DNA of 64,000 bases from JADJPO01 sp963828555 (GCA_963828555.1 CAWHEL010000002.1:1-64000); one strand, 5' to 3'; positions 26,986 to 36,007 are shown, counted from the stretch's first letter. Notes: a model not told the origin generated them from the letters alone. Made by a program: numbers and translations.

Positions 26986-27426
26986 CTACGGCTGCTCGAG
27001 GCGCCTCTTCAGGGCTGCGAGGTTGGAGGGCATCTCCTTGCGGGCTGCGGGTCGGACGGCCAGCGGGACGAGGACCTTTCCGATCCCGTGGCCCTCGAAG
27101 TCGACCGTGATGCTCAGCCGCGAGCGGGTCGCACCGAGCGGGGTGACCGTCAGGTCGACGATCGCGCGGATCGGCCCGTCGAGGCCACGCACTCCCCACG
27201 ACTGCGGTGGATCGATGTGGGTGAGCTCGGAGGTGGAGGCTCTGTCGGCGAACCCGATCCGCCGCGTCGTGTGACACAAAGCCCCTACACGCGGCGTGTC
27301 AGGGTGGTCGAGGTGGCCGTCGACGACACCGGCCTGCCACTCGTGGAAGCGGGTCGGGTCGGTGGCGTAGGCGAAGACGTCCTGTGCGCTGCAGTCGATC
27401 TCCGCGGTCGCGGTGACGCCGGCCAT
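26986..27426 (-). CDS. SRPBCC-family protein
   Basis: 146 residues with the START/Bet v1-like pattern of polyketide-cyclase relatives: VTATAEIDCSAQDVFAYATD at the N-terminus, a central VGALCHTTRRIGFADRASTSE, and a C-terminal amphipathic helix ending AALKRRLEQP. These proteins bind hydrophobic ligands; no catalytic signature is visible. Its start adjoins the stop of the upstream SRPBCC gene, placing it third in the arsR-led operon. Confidence 0.75.
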   Translation of the reverse strand: MAGVTATAEIDCSAQDVFAYATDPTRFHEWQAGVVDGHLDHPDTPRVGALCHTTRRIGFADRASTSELTHIDPPQSWGVRGLDGPIRAIVDLTVTPLGATRSRLSITVDFEGHGIGKVLVPLAVRPAARKEMPSNLAALKRRLEQP

Positions 27427-27914
27427 CAGGCCTTCTCCGCCGGTGCGAGCAGGGTGGCGTAGCGGGCCAGGTACAGCGGCCAGCCCTCCTGGTTGTCGAC
27501 GCCGGCGCGGACGGACTGCCAGCCGGGGCCGTGCCGGTCGATGTGGCGGTGTTCGAGCTCGACCCGGGTGCGGTCCGGGGTCTCGGCGACGAACCGGACC
27601 TCGACCTCACTGGTCAGGGTGTGGTCGCTCTCGACCTGCCACGTCGGGCCGATGTCCCAGCTGAACAGCACCCGGTCCGGCGGCTCGAACGCCAGGATCC
27701 GCGCCCACCGGCACTCACTGCCGTCCTCGGCGCGGTCGTAGATGTGCCCGCCGACCCGGGGCTCGAACACGGTCTGCGCGATCGGTGACCGCAGCATGTT
27801 GTGCTCTGGCGGTTTGAAGTCCCCGAACCGCGCAGTGAACACCTCGAACGCCGTGGCGATCGGGGCGTCGACGACGATCTGTCGGTTGACCACGGTGGAC
27901 TCGGTCTGGGTCAT
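27426..27914 (-). CDS. SRPBCC / AHSA1-like protein
   Basis: 162 residues. The N-terminal VNRQIVVDAPIATAFEVFTA and FEPRVGGHIYDRAEDGSECR followed by WARILAFEPPDRVLFSWDIG are typical of the AHSA1/SRPBCC group that is often paired with ArsR regulators in actinobacteria. It overlaps the arsR stop by 4 bases. Function beyond ligand binding is not deducible. Confidence 0.8.
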   Translation of the reverse strand: MTQTESTVVNRQIVVDAPIATAFEVFTARFGDFKPPEHNMLRSPIAQTVFEPRVGGHIYDRAEDGSECRWARILAFEPPDRVLFSWDIGPTWQVESDHTLTSEVEVRFVAETPDRTRVELEHRHIDRHGPGWQSVRAGVDNQEGWPLYLARYATLLAPAEKA

Positions 27915-28297
27915 CGCTTCTCCTCGGTCTGGTCGTCGACCACGCCGCCAGCGTCGGCGTCGTCGTTACCGGCTCGGACGGCGTTCGCGTACCCGGACAG
28001 GGCGCGGCGCCAGTAGGTGTCGAGCTGGTCCCTGAGCGCGGCGACGGCTGTGGGCTCGAGCCGGTAGATCCGCCGGGTGCCCTCGGCGCGTTCACTGACC
28101 AGGCCGGCGTCCTTGAGGACCTTCAGGTGCTGCGACACGGCCGGCCGGGTCACCGGCAGGACGGCGGCCAGCTCACCGACGGCGCGTGGCCCGTCGGCCA
28201 GGCACTCGACGATCGCGCGTCGCGTCCGGTCCCCCAAGGCGTCCCACACGCCGTCGTCTTGGTAAGCAGCCACGGACGGTAAGTTGCCACTAACCAT
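27911..28297 (-). CDS. ArsR-family winged-helix regulator
   Basis: About 128 residues from the ATG at 28297; an in-frame ATG at 28309 is possible. It carries the ArsR fold: WDALGDRTRRAIVECLADGP, VGELAAVLPVTRPAVSQHLK (recognition helix) and the wing VSERAEGTRRIYRLEP. No metal-binding ELCVCDL-type Cys motif is seen, so it is the non-metal subgroup usually found with SRPBCC proteins. First gene of a three-gene leftward operon, divergent from tetR. Confidence 0.85.
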   Translation of the reverse strand: MVSGNLPSVAAYQDDGVWDALGDRTRRAIVECLADGPRAVGELAAVLPVTRPAVSQHLKVLKDAGLVSERAEGTRRIYRLEPTAVAALRDQLDTYWRRALSGYANAVRAGNDDADAGGVVDDQTEEKR

Positions 28298-28341
28298 CAC
28301 TGCCGTCAAGCGTCCACTGCCGAGGAGCCTCCGAGCGTTAT

Positions 28342-28356
28342 TGACCGACTGGGTCA
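28342..28356. promoter_or_regulatory. Palindromic operator in the arsR/tetR divergent region
   Basis: TGACC-GACTG-GGTCA is an inverted repeat with perfect 5-bp arms, 20 bases before the tetR start. It is a plausible autoregulatory site for the TetR protein; the ArsR protein is the alternative. Confidence 0.5.
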
Positions 28357-28375
28357 GTTATGTAAGAGTCGGCGC

Positions 28376-29176
28376 ATGCCTCGTCAGGTGCCGCCGGACC
28401 GGTTCGCCGCTGTGGTTGCTGCGTCGGCGCAGGTGTTCGTGGCGCATGGATTCCAGCGGGCGCAGGTCCAGGACGTCGCGAACGTGCTGGGGCTGAGCAA
28501 GGGCGCCCTGTACGGGTACGCGACCGGCAAGCTCGCGTTGTTCTCGGCTGCTCTGCGGTACGCCGACGGGGTCGAGGCGCTGCCGGACCGGTCGATGCTC
28601 CCGGTCGCCCCGGCGTTGCCCGGTGACCTGGCGGGTGTGGTCCGGGACCGGTTGGCCGCTCAGATCCCGGATCTCGTGCTGACCCAGGCGTTGTTGCGGG
28701 ACGGGCCACCGCAGGGTGTGACCGGGCCGCAGGAGCTCGCCGCGGTGGTGGGCGACCTGTACCGGCGGCTCTCGGCGAACCGGTTCGCGATCAAGCTGGT
28801 CGACCGGTGCGCGCCGGAGTTCTCCGAGCTGCGGCAGGTCTGGTTCGAGGACGGCCGTTCGCTGCAGATGGGCGCGATGGCCGAGTACCTGCGACGGCGC
28901 GCCGGCACCGGGCACCTGGTGGTGCCGGGGGTGGTCGAGCTGGTGGCCCGCACCATGGTCGAGCTGTGCGTGCTGTGGGCCGTGCACCGGCACTGGGACC
29001 CGGCCGGGACACCCGCCGGGCTCCCGGCGGGACGTAACGACTTCGACGACGACGAGGTGGTCGACGTGCTCACCCAGCTTCTCGCCCGCGCGACTGCTCC
29101 CACGCCCGTCCCGGAAGGGACGTCGGCATCAGTCCCGGCGCCACTCTCCGCGGCAGATACACAGGGTCGGTCGTGA
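28376..29176 (+). CDS. TetR-family regulator
   Basis: 266 residues, long for TetR because of a Pro/Ser-rich tail after residue 230. N-terminal DNA-binding domain: AAVVAASAQVFVAHGFQRAQ, VQDVANVLGLSKGALYGYAT. It shares a 4-base GTGA overlap with the methyltransferase gene, so the two are coupled. Ligand unknown. Confidence 0.85.
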   Translation: MPRQVPPDRFAAVVAASAQVFVAHGFQRAQVQDVANVLGLSKGALYGYATGKLALFSAALRYADGVEALPDRSMLPVAPALPGDLAGVVRDRLAAQIPDLVLTQALLRDGPPQGVTGPQELAAVVGDLYRRLSANRFAIKLVDRCAPEFSELRQVWFEDGRSLQMGAMAEYLRRRAGTGHLVVPGVVELVARTMVELCVLWAVHRHWDPAGTPAGLPAGRNDFDDDEVVDVLTQLLARATAPTPVPEGTSASVPAPLSAADTQGRS

Positions 29177-29814
29177 CGACGCCGGCAGGGCCACGGGTCA
29201 GCCATCCGGTGTTCGCGGCGTTCTACCCGCGGATGGCGCGCGGGATCGAGGCCGGCCCGATCGGCAGCACCCGCCGGGAGCTGCTGGCCGCCGCCCGCGG
29301 CGTCGTCGTCGACCTCGGGTCCGGGGTAGGACTGAACCTGCCGCACCTCGGCCCGGACGTGAGCGCCGTCCACGCCGTGGAGCCCGACCCGCACATGGTC
29401 CGGCGGCTCACCCCGAACCTGCCCCCGGGCGCCGTCGTGCACCAGGTCGGCGCCGAGACCCTTCCGCTGCCCGACGCCAGTGTCGACACCGTCCTGGCGA
29501 CCCTGACGCTGTGCACCGTGCAGGACCCGGCAGCCGCCGTCCGGGAGATCCGCCGCGTCCTGCGTCCCGATGGCCAGGTCCTCGTCCTCGAGCACGTCCT
29601 GGCCACCGACCCGGGACTGGCCGTCTGGCAGCACCGGATGCGGCTGCCGTGGCGCTGGTTCGGCGCGGGCTGCAACCCGACCCGCGACACCTCGGCGGCC
29701 TTCGCCGCAGCTGGCTTCGACGTCGACGGGCTGCAACGGATCGACGTCCCCGGGCTGCCGATGACCCGGGAGTGGATCACCGGTGTTCTCCGCGCACCGG
29801 TGGCGGCACTGTGA
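29173..29814 (+). CDS. Class I SAM-dependent methyltransferase
   Basis: 213 residues, GTG start overlapping tetR. It has the Rossmann methyltransferase motifs VVVDLGSGVGLNLPHL (motif I), AVHAVEPDPHMVRRL (motif II), LPLPDASVDTVLATLTLCTV and VLRPDGQVLVLEHV. The ending (WRWFGAGCNPTRDTSAAFAA ... REWITGVLRAP) is typical of the small UbiE/phosphatidylethanolamine-type methyltransferases. Substrate unknown; coupling to a TetR regulator suggests a small hydrophobic molecule. Confidence 0.83.
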   Translation: MTTPAGPRVSHPVFAAFYPRMARGIEAGPIGSTRRELLAAARGVVVDLGSGVGLNLPHLGPDVSAVHAVEPDPHMVRRLTPNLPPGAVVHQVGAETLPLPDASVDTVLATLTLCTVQDPAAAVREIRRVLRPDGQVLVLEHVLATDPGLAVWQHRMRLPWRWFGAGCNPTRDTSAAFAAAGFDVDGLQRIDVPGLPMTREWITGVLRAPVAAL

Positions 29815-29821
29815 TCCCGGC

Positions 29822-30691
29822 TCAGCCGGGCGTTGCGGCGCGGGCGATCGCAGCGGTGAGGGCGAGGGAGGCGACGGCCCCGTTCGCCTCTCCCTTCTCG
29901 AAGTCGTCGCCGTCGACGGCCATCGAGTTGGTGACGTGTGCGACGCAGACCACGTCACGGGTCCGGGCGGTGGCGTAGGCGTACAGGGCCGCGGCTTCCA
30001 TCTCTACGCAGACCGCGCCGGCGTCGACGGCTGCCGCGATCGCCGCGTCGGTCTCGCGGTAGGGAGCGTCGGTGGTCCACGATGCGCCCCGCAGCAGCGT
30101 GCCGTGGAAGAGCGCCCCGGCGTCCCGCCCACCAGACGAGCGTCCCGTCGCAGGCTCGGGTTCGCCTGCGCCAGTGGGGGTCACGAGGTCCTCCAGTGCA
30201 CGGGTGAGGTGGTCGGGGAGGTGGGCCCAGGTGGTGGCCGGCTGGTAGTGCAGGCTGGTTCCTTCGTCGCGCAGCGCACGGTCGATGAGGACGAAGTACG
30301 GCGGGTCGGCGAGCGGGGCGAGCTGCCCGGCGGAGGTAATGCTGACGACGAGGCCGGCGCCGCCGGCGGCCAACTGCTCGGCGACCAGGACGGCGAACGG
30401 TGCTCCGACGGCGCAGCCCACGATCCCGATCCGCATGCCCGCGACGTCGGTGGTCCACATCTGCGTGTGGTAGCAGGCCCAGGCCGGGTCGAGGCGTCCG
30501 CGGCCGGTGGCGGCGAGGTGGCGGACGACGTCCCCGTCAGGGTCGAGGAGGCAGACTGCCGGGACCGGCAGGTCAGGGATCTGCTTCTGCCGCCGCGCTT
30601 CGCGCAGCAGGTTCTCCGGCCGGAACACCGACGGTGCGGTGTACTCCTTGCCGGCCAGCAGCGGGGTGTCACCGTTCGGCACGACGATCAC
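29822..30691 (-). CDS. Nucleoside phosphorylase family protein
   Basis: 289 residues. I start at the GTG at 30691 (VIVVPNGDTPLLAGKEYTAP), which has GGAGGAG 10 bases upstream. The phosphorylase-superfamily signature CVEMEAAALYAYA and the ribose/base site VVCVAHVTNSM lie near the C-terminus; GIVGCAVGAPFAVLVAEQL and VVSITSAGQL form the phosphate-binding core. Closest by eye are uridine/purine phosphorylase relatives, but an Asp- and Gly-rich insert (GAGEPEPATGRSSGG) sits in the middle. It lies 48 bases after the MFS gene on the same strand. Confidence 0.75.
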   Translation of the reverse strand: MIVVPNGDTPLLAGKEYTAPSVFRPENLLREARRQKQIPDLPVPAVCLLDPDGDVVRHLAATGRGRLDPAWACYHTQMWTTDVAGMRIGIVGCAVGAPFAVLVAEQLAAGGAGLVVSITSAGQLAPLADPPYFVLIDRALRDEGTSLHYQPATTWAHLPDHLTRALEDLVTPTGAGEPEPATGRSSGGRDAGALFHGTLLRGASWTTDAPYRETDAAIAAAVDAGAVCVEMEAAALYAYATARTRDVVCVAHVTNSMAVDGDDFEKGEANGAVASLALTAAIARAATPG

Positions 30692-30738
30692 GGGTCGGGC
30701 TCTCCTCCGGTCATGTCCTCCGGCCGTGCCTGGTGGGC

Positions 30739-32058
30739 TCACGCCGGGCGAGAGGCGGGGCTGCGGTGCAGGGTCTCGTACATCCTGGCGGCGACCAGGA
30801 CCCCGGAGGCGGCGGTGAGGGCGGCGACGGTCCAGATCGCCGGGCGGATGCCCCAGGCGTCGGCGACCAGACCGGACAGCAGTGCCCCGACGGCGAACCC
30901 GCCGTCCCGCCAGAGCCGGTAGATCCCGACCGAACGGGCACGCCAGGTGGGGTGGGCGACGTCACCGATCGCGGCGAGCAGGGTCGGGTAGACCATCGCG
31001 GTCCCGGCACCGAGCGCGACCGCGGCACCGGCCCAGGCCGCGAACGAGCCCGCGAGGGCGAACCCGGCCAGGGCCGCGGCCTGCAGGAGCATCCCGGCGA
31101 CGATCAGTGGCTTGCGTCCGACCCGGTCGGACAGGGCACCGGTGACGAGCTGGCCGGCGCCCCAGACCGCTGGGTAGAGCGCGGCCAGCACCCCGATCCG
31201 GGCCACCGACAGCCCGGCCGCGGCGAACAGCAACGGGAACAGGCCCCACGCGAGGCCGTCGTTGAGGTTGTTCACCATCCCGGCCTGGCTGGCCGAGGAC
31301 AGCGCCCGATCGGTGAACGACGTCCGGGTGAAGATCTGCCGGTCGGTCAGCCCTGCATGATGCGGGGCCGCGTCGCCGCCCGGCGCGCCGGCCGGCCTGC
31401 CGGCGGGGCGGGCGGTGTGGTCGCGGGCTTCGAGGCGGGCGTGATGGTGGGTCTCGCGGACGAACATGGTCGAGACCCCGAGGCCGAGGGCGGCGTAGGC
31501 CAAACCGAGGTAGAAGGGCGCGGGGCGCAGCCCGTACCGGGCGGCGAGGTACCCGGTCGCGAGGGCGGTGGCAGCGACAGCGCCGTAGCCGGCGGCCTCG
31601 TTCAGGCCCATCGCGAGGCCGCGGCGGGCGGGCCCGACGAGGTCGATCTTCATGATGACCGTGGTCGACCAGGTGAGCCCTTGGTTGACGCCGAGCAGCA
31701 CGTTCGCGGCGATCACCCAGCCCCAGGACGGCGCCCAGATGAGCAGCAGCGGGACCGGGAGCCCGATGATCCAGCCCGCGACCAGGACGGGCTTGCGTCC
31801 GTACCGGTCGGACAGGGTGCCGGCCAGGTAGTTCGTCGCGGCCTTCACCGCCCCGAACGCGGCGATGTACACCAGCGCCGACGTGTACGCCGGCACCCGG
31901 AACACCTGCTCCGCGAGCAGCGGCAGCACCGTGCGCTCCTGGCCGAGCATCCCGCCGACCAGAGCGTTGACCGCCACCAGCAGCGTGAACTGTGCCGCGT
32001 TGACACCGAGCCCGAGCCGCGGCAACGTCCCGTCGGAGTGACTGTCGGAGTTGGTCAC
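30739..32058 (-). CDS. MFS transporter
   Basis: 439 residues with about twelve helices. The start is the GTG at 32058, overlapping the MBL-rhodanese stop (GTGA). MFS loop motifs are GTLSDRYGRKPVLVAG after helix 2 and GALSDRVGRKPLIVAG in the second half. Coupling to a persulfide dioxygenase-like protein suggests export or import of a sulfur compound such as sulfite or thiosulfate; substrate is inference. Confidence 0.82.
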   Translation of the reverse strand: MTNSDSHSDGTLPRLGLGVNAAQFTLLVAVNALVGGMLGQERTVLPLLAEQVFRVPAYTSALVYIAAFGAVKAATNYLAGTLSDRYGRKPVLVAGWIIGLPVPLLLIWAPSWGWVIAANVLLGVNQGLTWSTTVIMKIDLVGPARRGLAMGLNEAAGYGAVAATALATGYLAARYGLRPAPFYLGLAYAALGLGVSTMFVRETHHHARLEARDHTARPAGRPAGAPGGDAAPHHAGLTDRQIFTRTSFTDRALSSASQAGMVNNLNDGLAWGLFPLLFAAAGLSVARIGVLAALYPAVWGAGQLVTGALSDRVGRKPLIVAGMLLQAAALAGFALAGSFAAWAGAAVALGAGTAMVYPTLLAAIGDVAHPTWRARSVGIYRLWRDGGFAVGALLSGLVADAWGIRPAIWTVAALTAASGVLVAARMYETLHRSPASRPA

Positions 32059-33569
32059 CGCTCCTCCGCCCCACGTGCCGACGACGCGCCACGGACCAGG
32101 GCGGTGCGGGTCGCGGCGGCGAGGTCGTCCGGGCCTGCGGCCAGGACGCTGTCGTCGGTACGGCCCGCGGCCAGCAGCAGGCTCGCGGCGGACATTGCGC
32201 GTTCGCCGTGCCCGCACATGACAAGGACCGGTCCCTGCGGGATCGACGCGACGGCGTCGGGGTCGGTGAGCCGGCCGAGCTCGAGGTGGACCGCTCCCGG
32301 CAGGTGCCCCGCGGCGAACTCGCTGGCCTGCCGGACATCGAGCACGGTCAGGTGCCCGTCGCTGATTCCCGTTGCCGCACCGGTGGCGTCGGTGACGGTG
32401 GTGGTCGCGACGGGCAGGCCGGCGTCGCGCCAGCGGGGCAGGCCGCCGTCGAGCTCGCCGACGACGTTGTCGTAGCCGACCTTGAGGGCCTGCCAGGCGA
32501 CCTCGTCGAGGTCGGCGTCGGTCTGGGAGATGGCGTCGCGGACCACGACGACTGGCCGCTCGGGGTTGGTCAGCCAGCCGAGCCAGGTCCCGAACGCCGC
32601 CCGCAGCGGGTTCGACACCGACCCTGGGACGTGCCCGGCGGCGAACGCGGCGACGGGCCGGACGTCGACCACCTGGGCGCCGATGCTCACCAGGGCCAGG
32701 ACGTCGTCGACCCCCAGCGGCGCCGGCGTCACCGGGGTCGAGACGAGCGCCGGCCCGCGCCGGTTGGCCTCGCCGAGCCGGTCGAAGTACGTCGGGTAGC
32801 TGCCGAGCCCGGCCAGCAGCCGGGTCACGAACGCCTCCTCGCCCGTGGCAGCGCCGTCGGCGGGGACGAGTAGCGGGTTCGTCGTCCGTTCCCGGCCGAT
32901 CGTCGTGGTGCGGGCCGCTCCGGGCGGGGCCGAGCAGAACGACCCGGCGCCGTGCGTCGGCCACACGGGCAGCTCGTCGGGCAGCGCCAGCAGCCGCTGG
33001 ACCGACGCGTACTGGGCGCGGGCCAGCTCGACGGTGCGGTCCGGGGAGACCAGGTCGGTCCGGGCCGCGGACCCGACGATCAGCGACCCGCCGGTGAACA
33101 CCCCCAGCGGGCGGTCGCCGTCCAGGAGCAGGAACCCCAGGTGTTCGCCAGTGTGCCCCGGTGTCGCCAGCACCCGCAGCCACAGTCCCCCGAGGTCGAC
33201 CTCGTCGCCGTCGCGCAGGTCGGTGTGCGGGAAGTCCCGCTCCCCCGCGGCCGAGGCGAGGACCCGGGCACCGTCGTCCGCGGCGAGCTGGACCGCACCG
33301 GACAGGAAGTCGGCGTGCAGGTGGGTGTCGGCCGCGAACGTCACCCGCAGCCCGGACGAGGCCGCGGCTCGCCGCAGAGCGCGCAGGTCGCGGCCGGCGT
33401 CGACGGCCAACGCCCGGCCGTCACCCAGGTCCACCAGGTAGGCGGAGTTGCCCAATCCCTCGTCGACAAGAGCGACGACCTCGGGGACGCCCGGGACGCT
33501 CCGCGGGCCCGGCTCGTCATGAGCGCCAGGTGCAGCCTGACCTCTGGCAGACGCACCTTGCTCGGCCAT
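32055..33569 (-). CDS. MBL-fold hydrolase fused to two rhodanese domains
   Basis: 504 residues from the ATG at 33569 (GAGGAGA upstream). Residues about 20-240 are a metallo-beta-lactamase domain with the metal motif THLHADFLSG and ATPGHTGEHLGFLL, as in persulfide dioxygenases (ETHE1 type). Two rhodanese-like domains follow. The first lacks the active Cys (VVVVRDAISQT); the second keeps it (VLVMCGHGERAM, in the CxxxxR loop). Such fusions process glutathione- or mycothiol-type persulfides in sulfide detoxification. Divergent from the dsrE-arsR-cysteine desulfurase operon. Confidence 0.85.
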   Translation of the reverse strand: MAEQGASARGQAAPGAHDEPGPRSVPGVPEVVALVDEGLGNSAYLVDLGDGRALAVDAGRDLRALRRAAASSGLRVTFAADTHLHADFLSGAVQLAADDGARVLASAAGERDFPHTDLRDGDEVDLGGLWLRVLATPGHTGEHLGFLLLDGDRPLGVFTGGSLIVGSAARTDLVSPDRTVELARAQYASVQRLLALPDELPVWPTHGAGSFCSAPPGAARTTTIGRERTTNPLLVPADGAATGEEAFVTRLLAGLGSYPTYFDRLGEANRRGPALVSTPVTPAPLGVDDVLALVSIGAQVVDVRPVAAFAAGHVPGSVSNPLRAAFGTWLGWLTNPERPVVVVRDAISQTDADLDEVAWQALKVGYDNVVGELDGGLPRWRDAGLPVATTTVTDATGAATGISDGHLTVLDVRQASEFAAGHLPGAVHLELGRLTDPDAVASIPQGPVLVMCGHGERAMSAASLLLAAGRTDDSVLAAGPDDLAAATRTALVRGASSARGAEER

Positions 33570-33606
33570 GGCTGGTCTCCTCGCTCGCATGCTGGACATC
33601 CGACCG

Positions 33607-33638
33607 GGACTATAGTCCAATAATCCTTGGAAGATTGG
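33607..33638. promoter_or_regulatory. Divergent promoter/operator of the sulfur module
   Basis: GGACTATAGTCC (33607-33618) is a perfect 12-bp palindrome whose centre TATAGT can act as a -10 in both directions. CCAAT (33617-33621) and ATTGG (33634-33638) flank it as a second inverted repeat. It lies between the MBL-rhodanese and DsrE genes and is a good candidate site for the ArsR-rhodanese regulator at 34038. Confidence 0.6.
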
Positions 33639-33655
33639 AAGGTAGCGTCAGATGG

Positions 33656-34006
33656 GTGAAGATCCTCGTACTGCTGAACGACCCTCCGTACGGGAGCGAG
33701 CGCACCTGGAACGGCCTGCGCCTGGCGGGGTCGCTGGCCCGCCGCGACGACGTCGAGGTGCGGGTGTTCCTGTTCGGCGACTCGGTCGGCGCGGCGGTCG
33801 CCGGGCAGAAGGTGCCCGACGGGTACTACCACCTCGACCGGATGACGTCCGGGCTGATCCGGCACGGCGGTCAGGTCGGCTGCTGCGGGACCTGCCTGGA
33901 CGCCCGCGGCCTGACCGACGCCGCCCTCGTGGACGGCGCTCAGCGCGGGACCCTGGACCAGTGCACCGACTGGACGCTGTGGGCCGACAAGGTCATCACC
34001 TTCTGA
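33656..34006 (+). CDS. DsrE-family sulfur-relay protein
   Basis: 116 residues, GTG start. N-terminal KILVLLNDPPYGSERTWNGL is the DsrE/DsrF-like strand-loop-helix, VRVFLFGDSVGAAV follows, and two neighbouring cysteines plus a third sit in QVGCCGTCLDARGL, the place of the sulfur-carrying Cys in this family. It probably shuttles persulfide sulfur with the rhodanese proteins around it. Confidence 0.8.
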   Translation: MKILVLLNDPPYGSERTWNGLRLAGSLARRDDVEVRVFLFGDSVGAAVAGQKVPDGYYHLDRMTSGLIRHGGQVGCCGTCLDARGLTDAALVDGAQRGTLDQCTDWTLWADKVITF

Positions 34007-34037
34007 CCGACCTGCGCCTGTCGGACCGGGGCGCGTC

Positions 34038-34739
34038 GTGACCCGGCGTGCGGACAAGGACGCGCTGTTCGAGCAGTTCGCCCGCGTCGGCAAGGCATTG
34101 GCCAGCCCGAAGCGGCTCGAGCTGGTCGACCTGCTCGCCCAGGGCGAACGCACCGTCGAGTCGCTCGCCCGCACCGCGGGCCTCGGCGTGACCACCTGCT
34201 CAGCGCACCTGCAGACCCTCAAGCAGGCCCACCTCGTTACCACCCGCAAGGACGGTGTCCGCGTCTTCTACCGCCTCGCCGGTCCCGACGTCGCCGCTCT
34301 GTACGGGCACCTCCAGGAGGTCGCCGCCGCGCACCTGAGCGACCTCGCGCCCGCCGCGCGTGCCTACCTCGGCCCCGAGGACACCGAGGCCGTCGACCGC
34401 GACGAGCTGCTGCGCCGTGCCCGCGCCGGCGAGGTCACCGTCATCGATGTCCGCCCGGCCGAGGAGTACGCCGCCGGACACATCCCCGGCGCCGTCTCCG
34501 TCCCGCTCGCCGAGCTCACCGACCGCCTCGACACCCTCCCACCCGACCGGCAGATCGTCGCCTACTGCCGCGGCGCCTACTGCGTCATGGCCCACGACGC
34601 CGTCCGCAGGCTGCGGGCCGACGGACGCACCGCCGCCCGGCTGCGCGATGGGATGCTCGAGTGGCGCCTCGCCGACCTCCCCGTCGACACCACCGGCAGT
34701 CCGACCGGAACCACCAGCGCGGACACCGACGTCGCATGA
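34038..34739 (+). CDS. ArsR regulator fused to a rhodanese domain
   Basis: 233 residues, GTG start. Residues 1-100 are an ArsR winged helix (FEQFARVGKALASPKRLELV, LARTAGLGVTTCSAHLQTLK, RVFYRLAGPDV) with a Cys in the recognition helix (TTCSAH). Residues about 125-215 are a rhodanese domain (VTVIDVRPAEEYAAGHIPGA) with active-site Cys in AYCRGAYCVMAHDAV. This fused architecture is known and is thought to sense reactive sulfur. It overlaps the next gene by 4 bases. Confidence 0.87.
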   Translation: MTRRADKDALFEQFARVGKALASPKRLELVDLLAQGERTVESLARTAGLGVTTCSAHLQTLKQAHLVTTRKDGVRVFYRLAGPDVAALYGHLQEVAAAHLSDLAPAARAYLGPEDTEAVDRDELLRRARAGEVTVIDVRPAEEYAAGHIPGAVSVPLAELTDRLDTLPPDRQIVAYCRGAYCVMAHDAVRRLRADGRTAARLRDGMLEWRLADLPVDTTGSPTGTTSADTDVA

Positions 34740-35938
34740 ACGGCGACGTCGCAGCAGAGGCGCTGTCGCTGTTCGGGGACGGACCGATCTACCTGGACTA
34801 CAACGCCACCACGCCCGTCGACCCCCGGGTCGCCGACGCGATGCGCCCGTACCTGGCCGAGCACTTCGGCAACCCGTCCAGCAGCCATGCGTACGGCGAC
34901 GCACCCCGCGCCGCGCTCGCGCGGGCCCGCGCACAGGTCGCCGGCCTCGTCGGCGCCCAGCCGGGCGAGATCGTCTTCACCGGCAGCGGCTCCGAGGCCG
35001 ACACCCTGGCGATCCGCGGCGCCGTCCTCGCCGCTCTCACCGGCGTCCCGACCCGGTGGGCGCACCGGCGTCCGCACGTCATCACCCAGGTCACCGAGCA
35101 CCCCGCCGTGCTTCGCGCCTGCGAGGCACTGCACCGCCTCCACGGCGTCGAGGTCACCTACCTGCCCGTCGACACCGACGGGCTCGTCGACCCCACGGCC
35201 CTCGCCGACGCCATGACCGACCGCACGATCCTGGTCACCGTCATGCATGCCAACAATGAGACCGGCGCCATCCAGCCGATCAGTGACCTCGCCGAGATCG
35301 CCCACGCCAACGGCGGACTCCTGCACACCGACGCAGCCCAGAGCCTGGGCAAGGTCGACATCCACGTCGACACCCTCGGCGCCGACCTGCTCACCGTCGT
35401 CGGGCACAAGGTGTACGCCCCCAAGGGCATCGCCGCCCTGTACGTCCGCGACGGCCTCCGCCTCGAACCCCTTGTCCCCGGCGGCGGCCAGGAGCGCGGC
35501 CTGCGCGCCGGAACCGAGAACGTCGCCCTGGCCGTCGCCCTCGGCGCCGCCGCCGAGCTCGCCGCCGACAACCTCGCTGCAGGCGAGACCGACCGGCTCC
35601 GCGACCTGCGCGACACCCTTCACACGCTCCTTAACCATCGACTGCAGGGTCGGGTCCACCTCAACGGCCCGCACACCGCGAGGCTGCCGAACACCCTCAA
35701 CGTCAGCATCGACGGTGTGGACGGCGACAGCCTGCTCGCCCGCGCCGCCCGAGTGGCAGCCTCGACGGGATCGGCCTGCCACAGCGGACACAGCGACCCA
35801 TCATCCGTCCTGACAGCGATGGGCCTCGACAGTGCCCGGGCGTCAACCGCGATCCGACTCTCGCTCGGCCGCTGGACCACCCCCGCGTCCATCACCGAAG
35901 CAGCCGACATCCTCTCGACCGCAGCGGTCGTGACCTGA
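34736..35938 (+). CDS. Cysteine desulfurase (NifS/IscS-like)
   Basis: 400 residues, ATG overlapping the regulator stop (ATGA). PLP enzyme that takes sulfur from cysteine as a persulfide. Motifs are YLDYNATTPVDPRVADAM at the N-terminus, HANNETGAIQPI, HTDAAQSLGKVDI, the PLP-Lys in VVGHKVYAPKGIAALYV, RAGTENVALAVALG, and active Cys in ASTGSACHSGHSDPS. The short loop after the Cys resembles group II enzymes. It supplies persulfide to the DsrE and rhodanese partners. Confidence 0.9.
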   Translation: MNGDVAAEALSLFGDGPIYLDYNATTPVDPRVADAMRPYLAEHFGNPSSSHAYGDAPRAALARARAQVAGLVGAQPGEIVFTGSGSEADTLAIRGAVLAALTGVPTRWAHRRPHVITQVTEHPAVLRACEALHRLHGVEVTYLPVDTDGLVDPTALADAMTDRTILVTVMHANNETGAIQPISDLAEIAHANGGLLHTDAAQSLGKVDIHVDTLGADLLTVVGHKVYAPKGIAALYVRDGLRLEPLVPGGGQERGLRAGTENVALAVALGAAAELAADNLAAGETDRLRDLRDTLHTLLNHRLQGRVHLNGPHTARLPNTLNVSIDGVDGDSLLARAARVAASTGSACHSGHSDPSSVLTAMGLDSARASTAIRLSLGRWTTPASITEAADILSTAAVVT

Positions 35939-36007
35939 CCCAGGAGCGCCGGCGGTCCGCGGCGGGTGCGGACGTTGGTCCGGCCCGTGGGCCGGGACGG
36001 CTGCTTG

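Noticed and set aside
30400..32475. Large plus-strand open frame of 691 codons
   Set aside because: Shadow of the MFS and MBL-rhodanese genes; low-complexity Arg/Gly/Asp sequence and no homology pattern.
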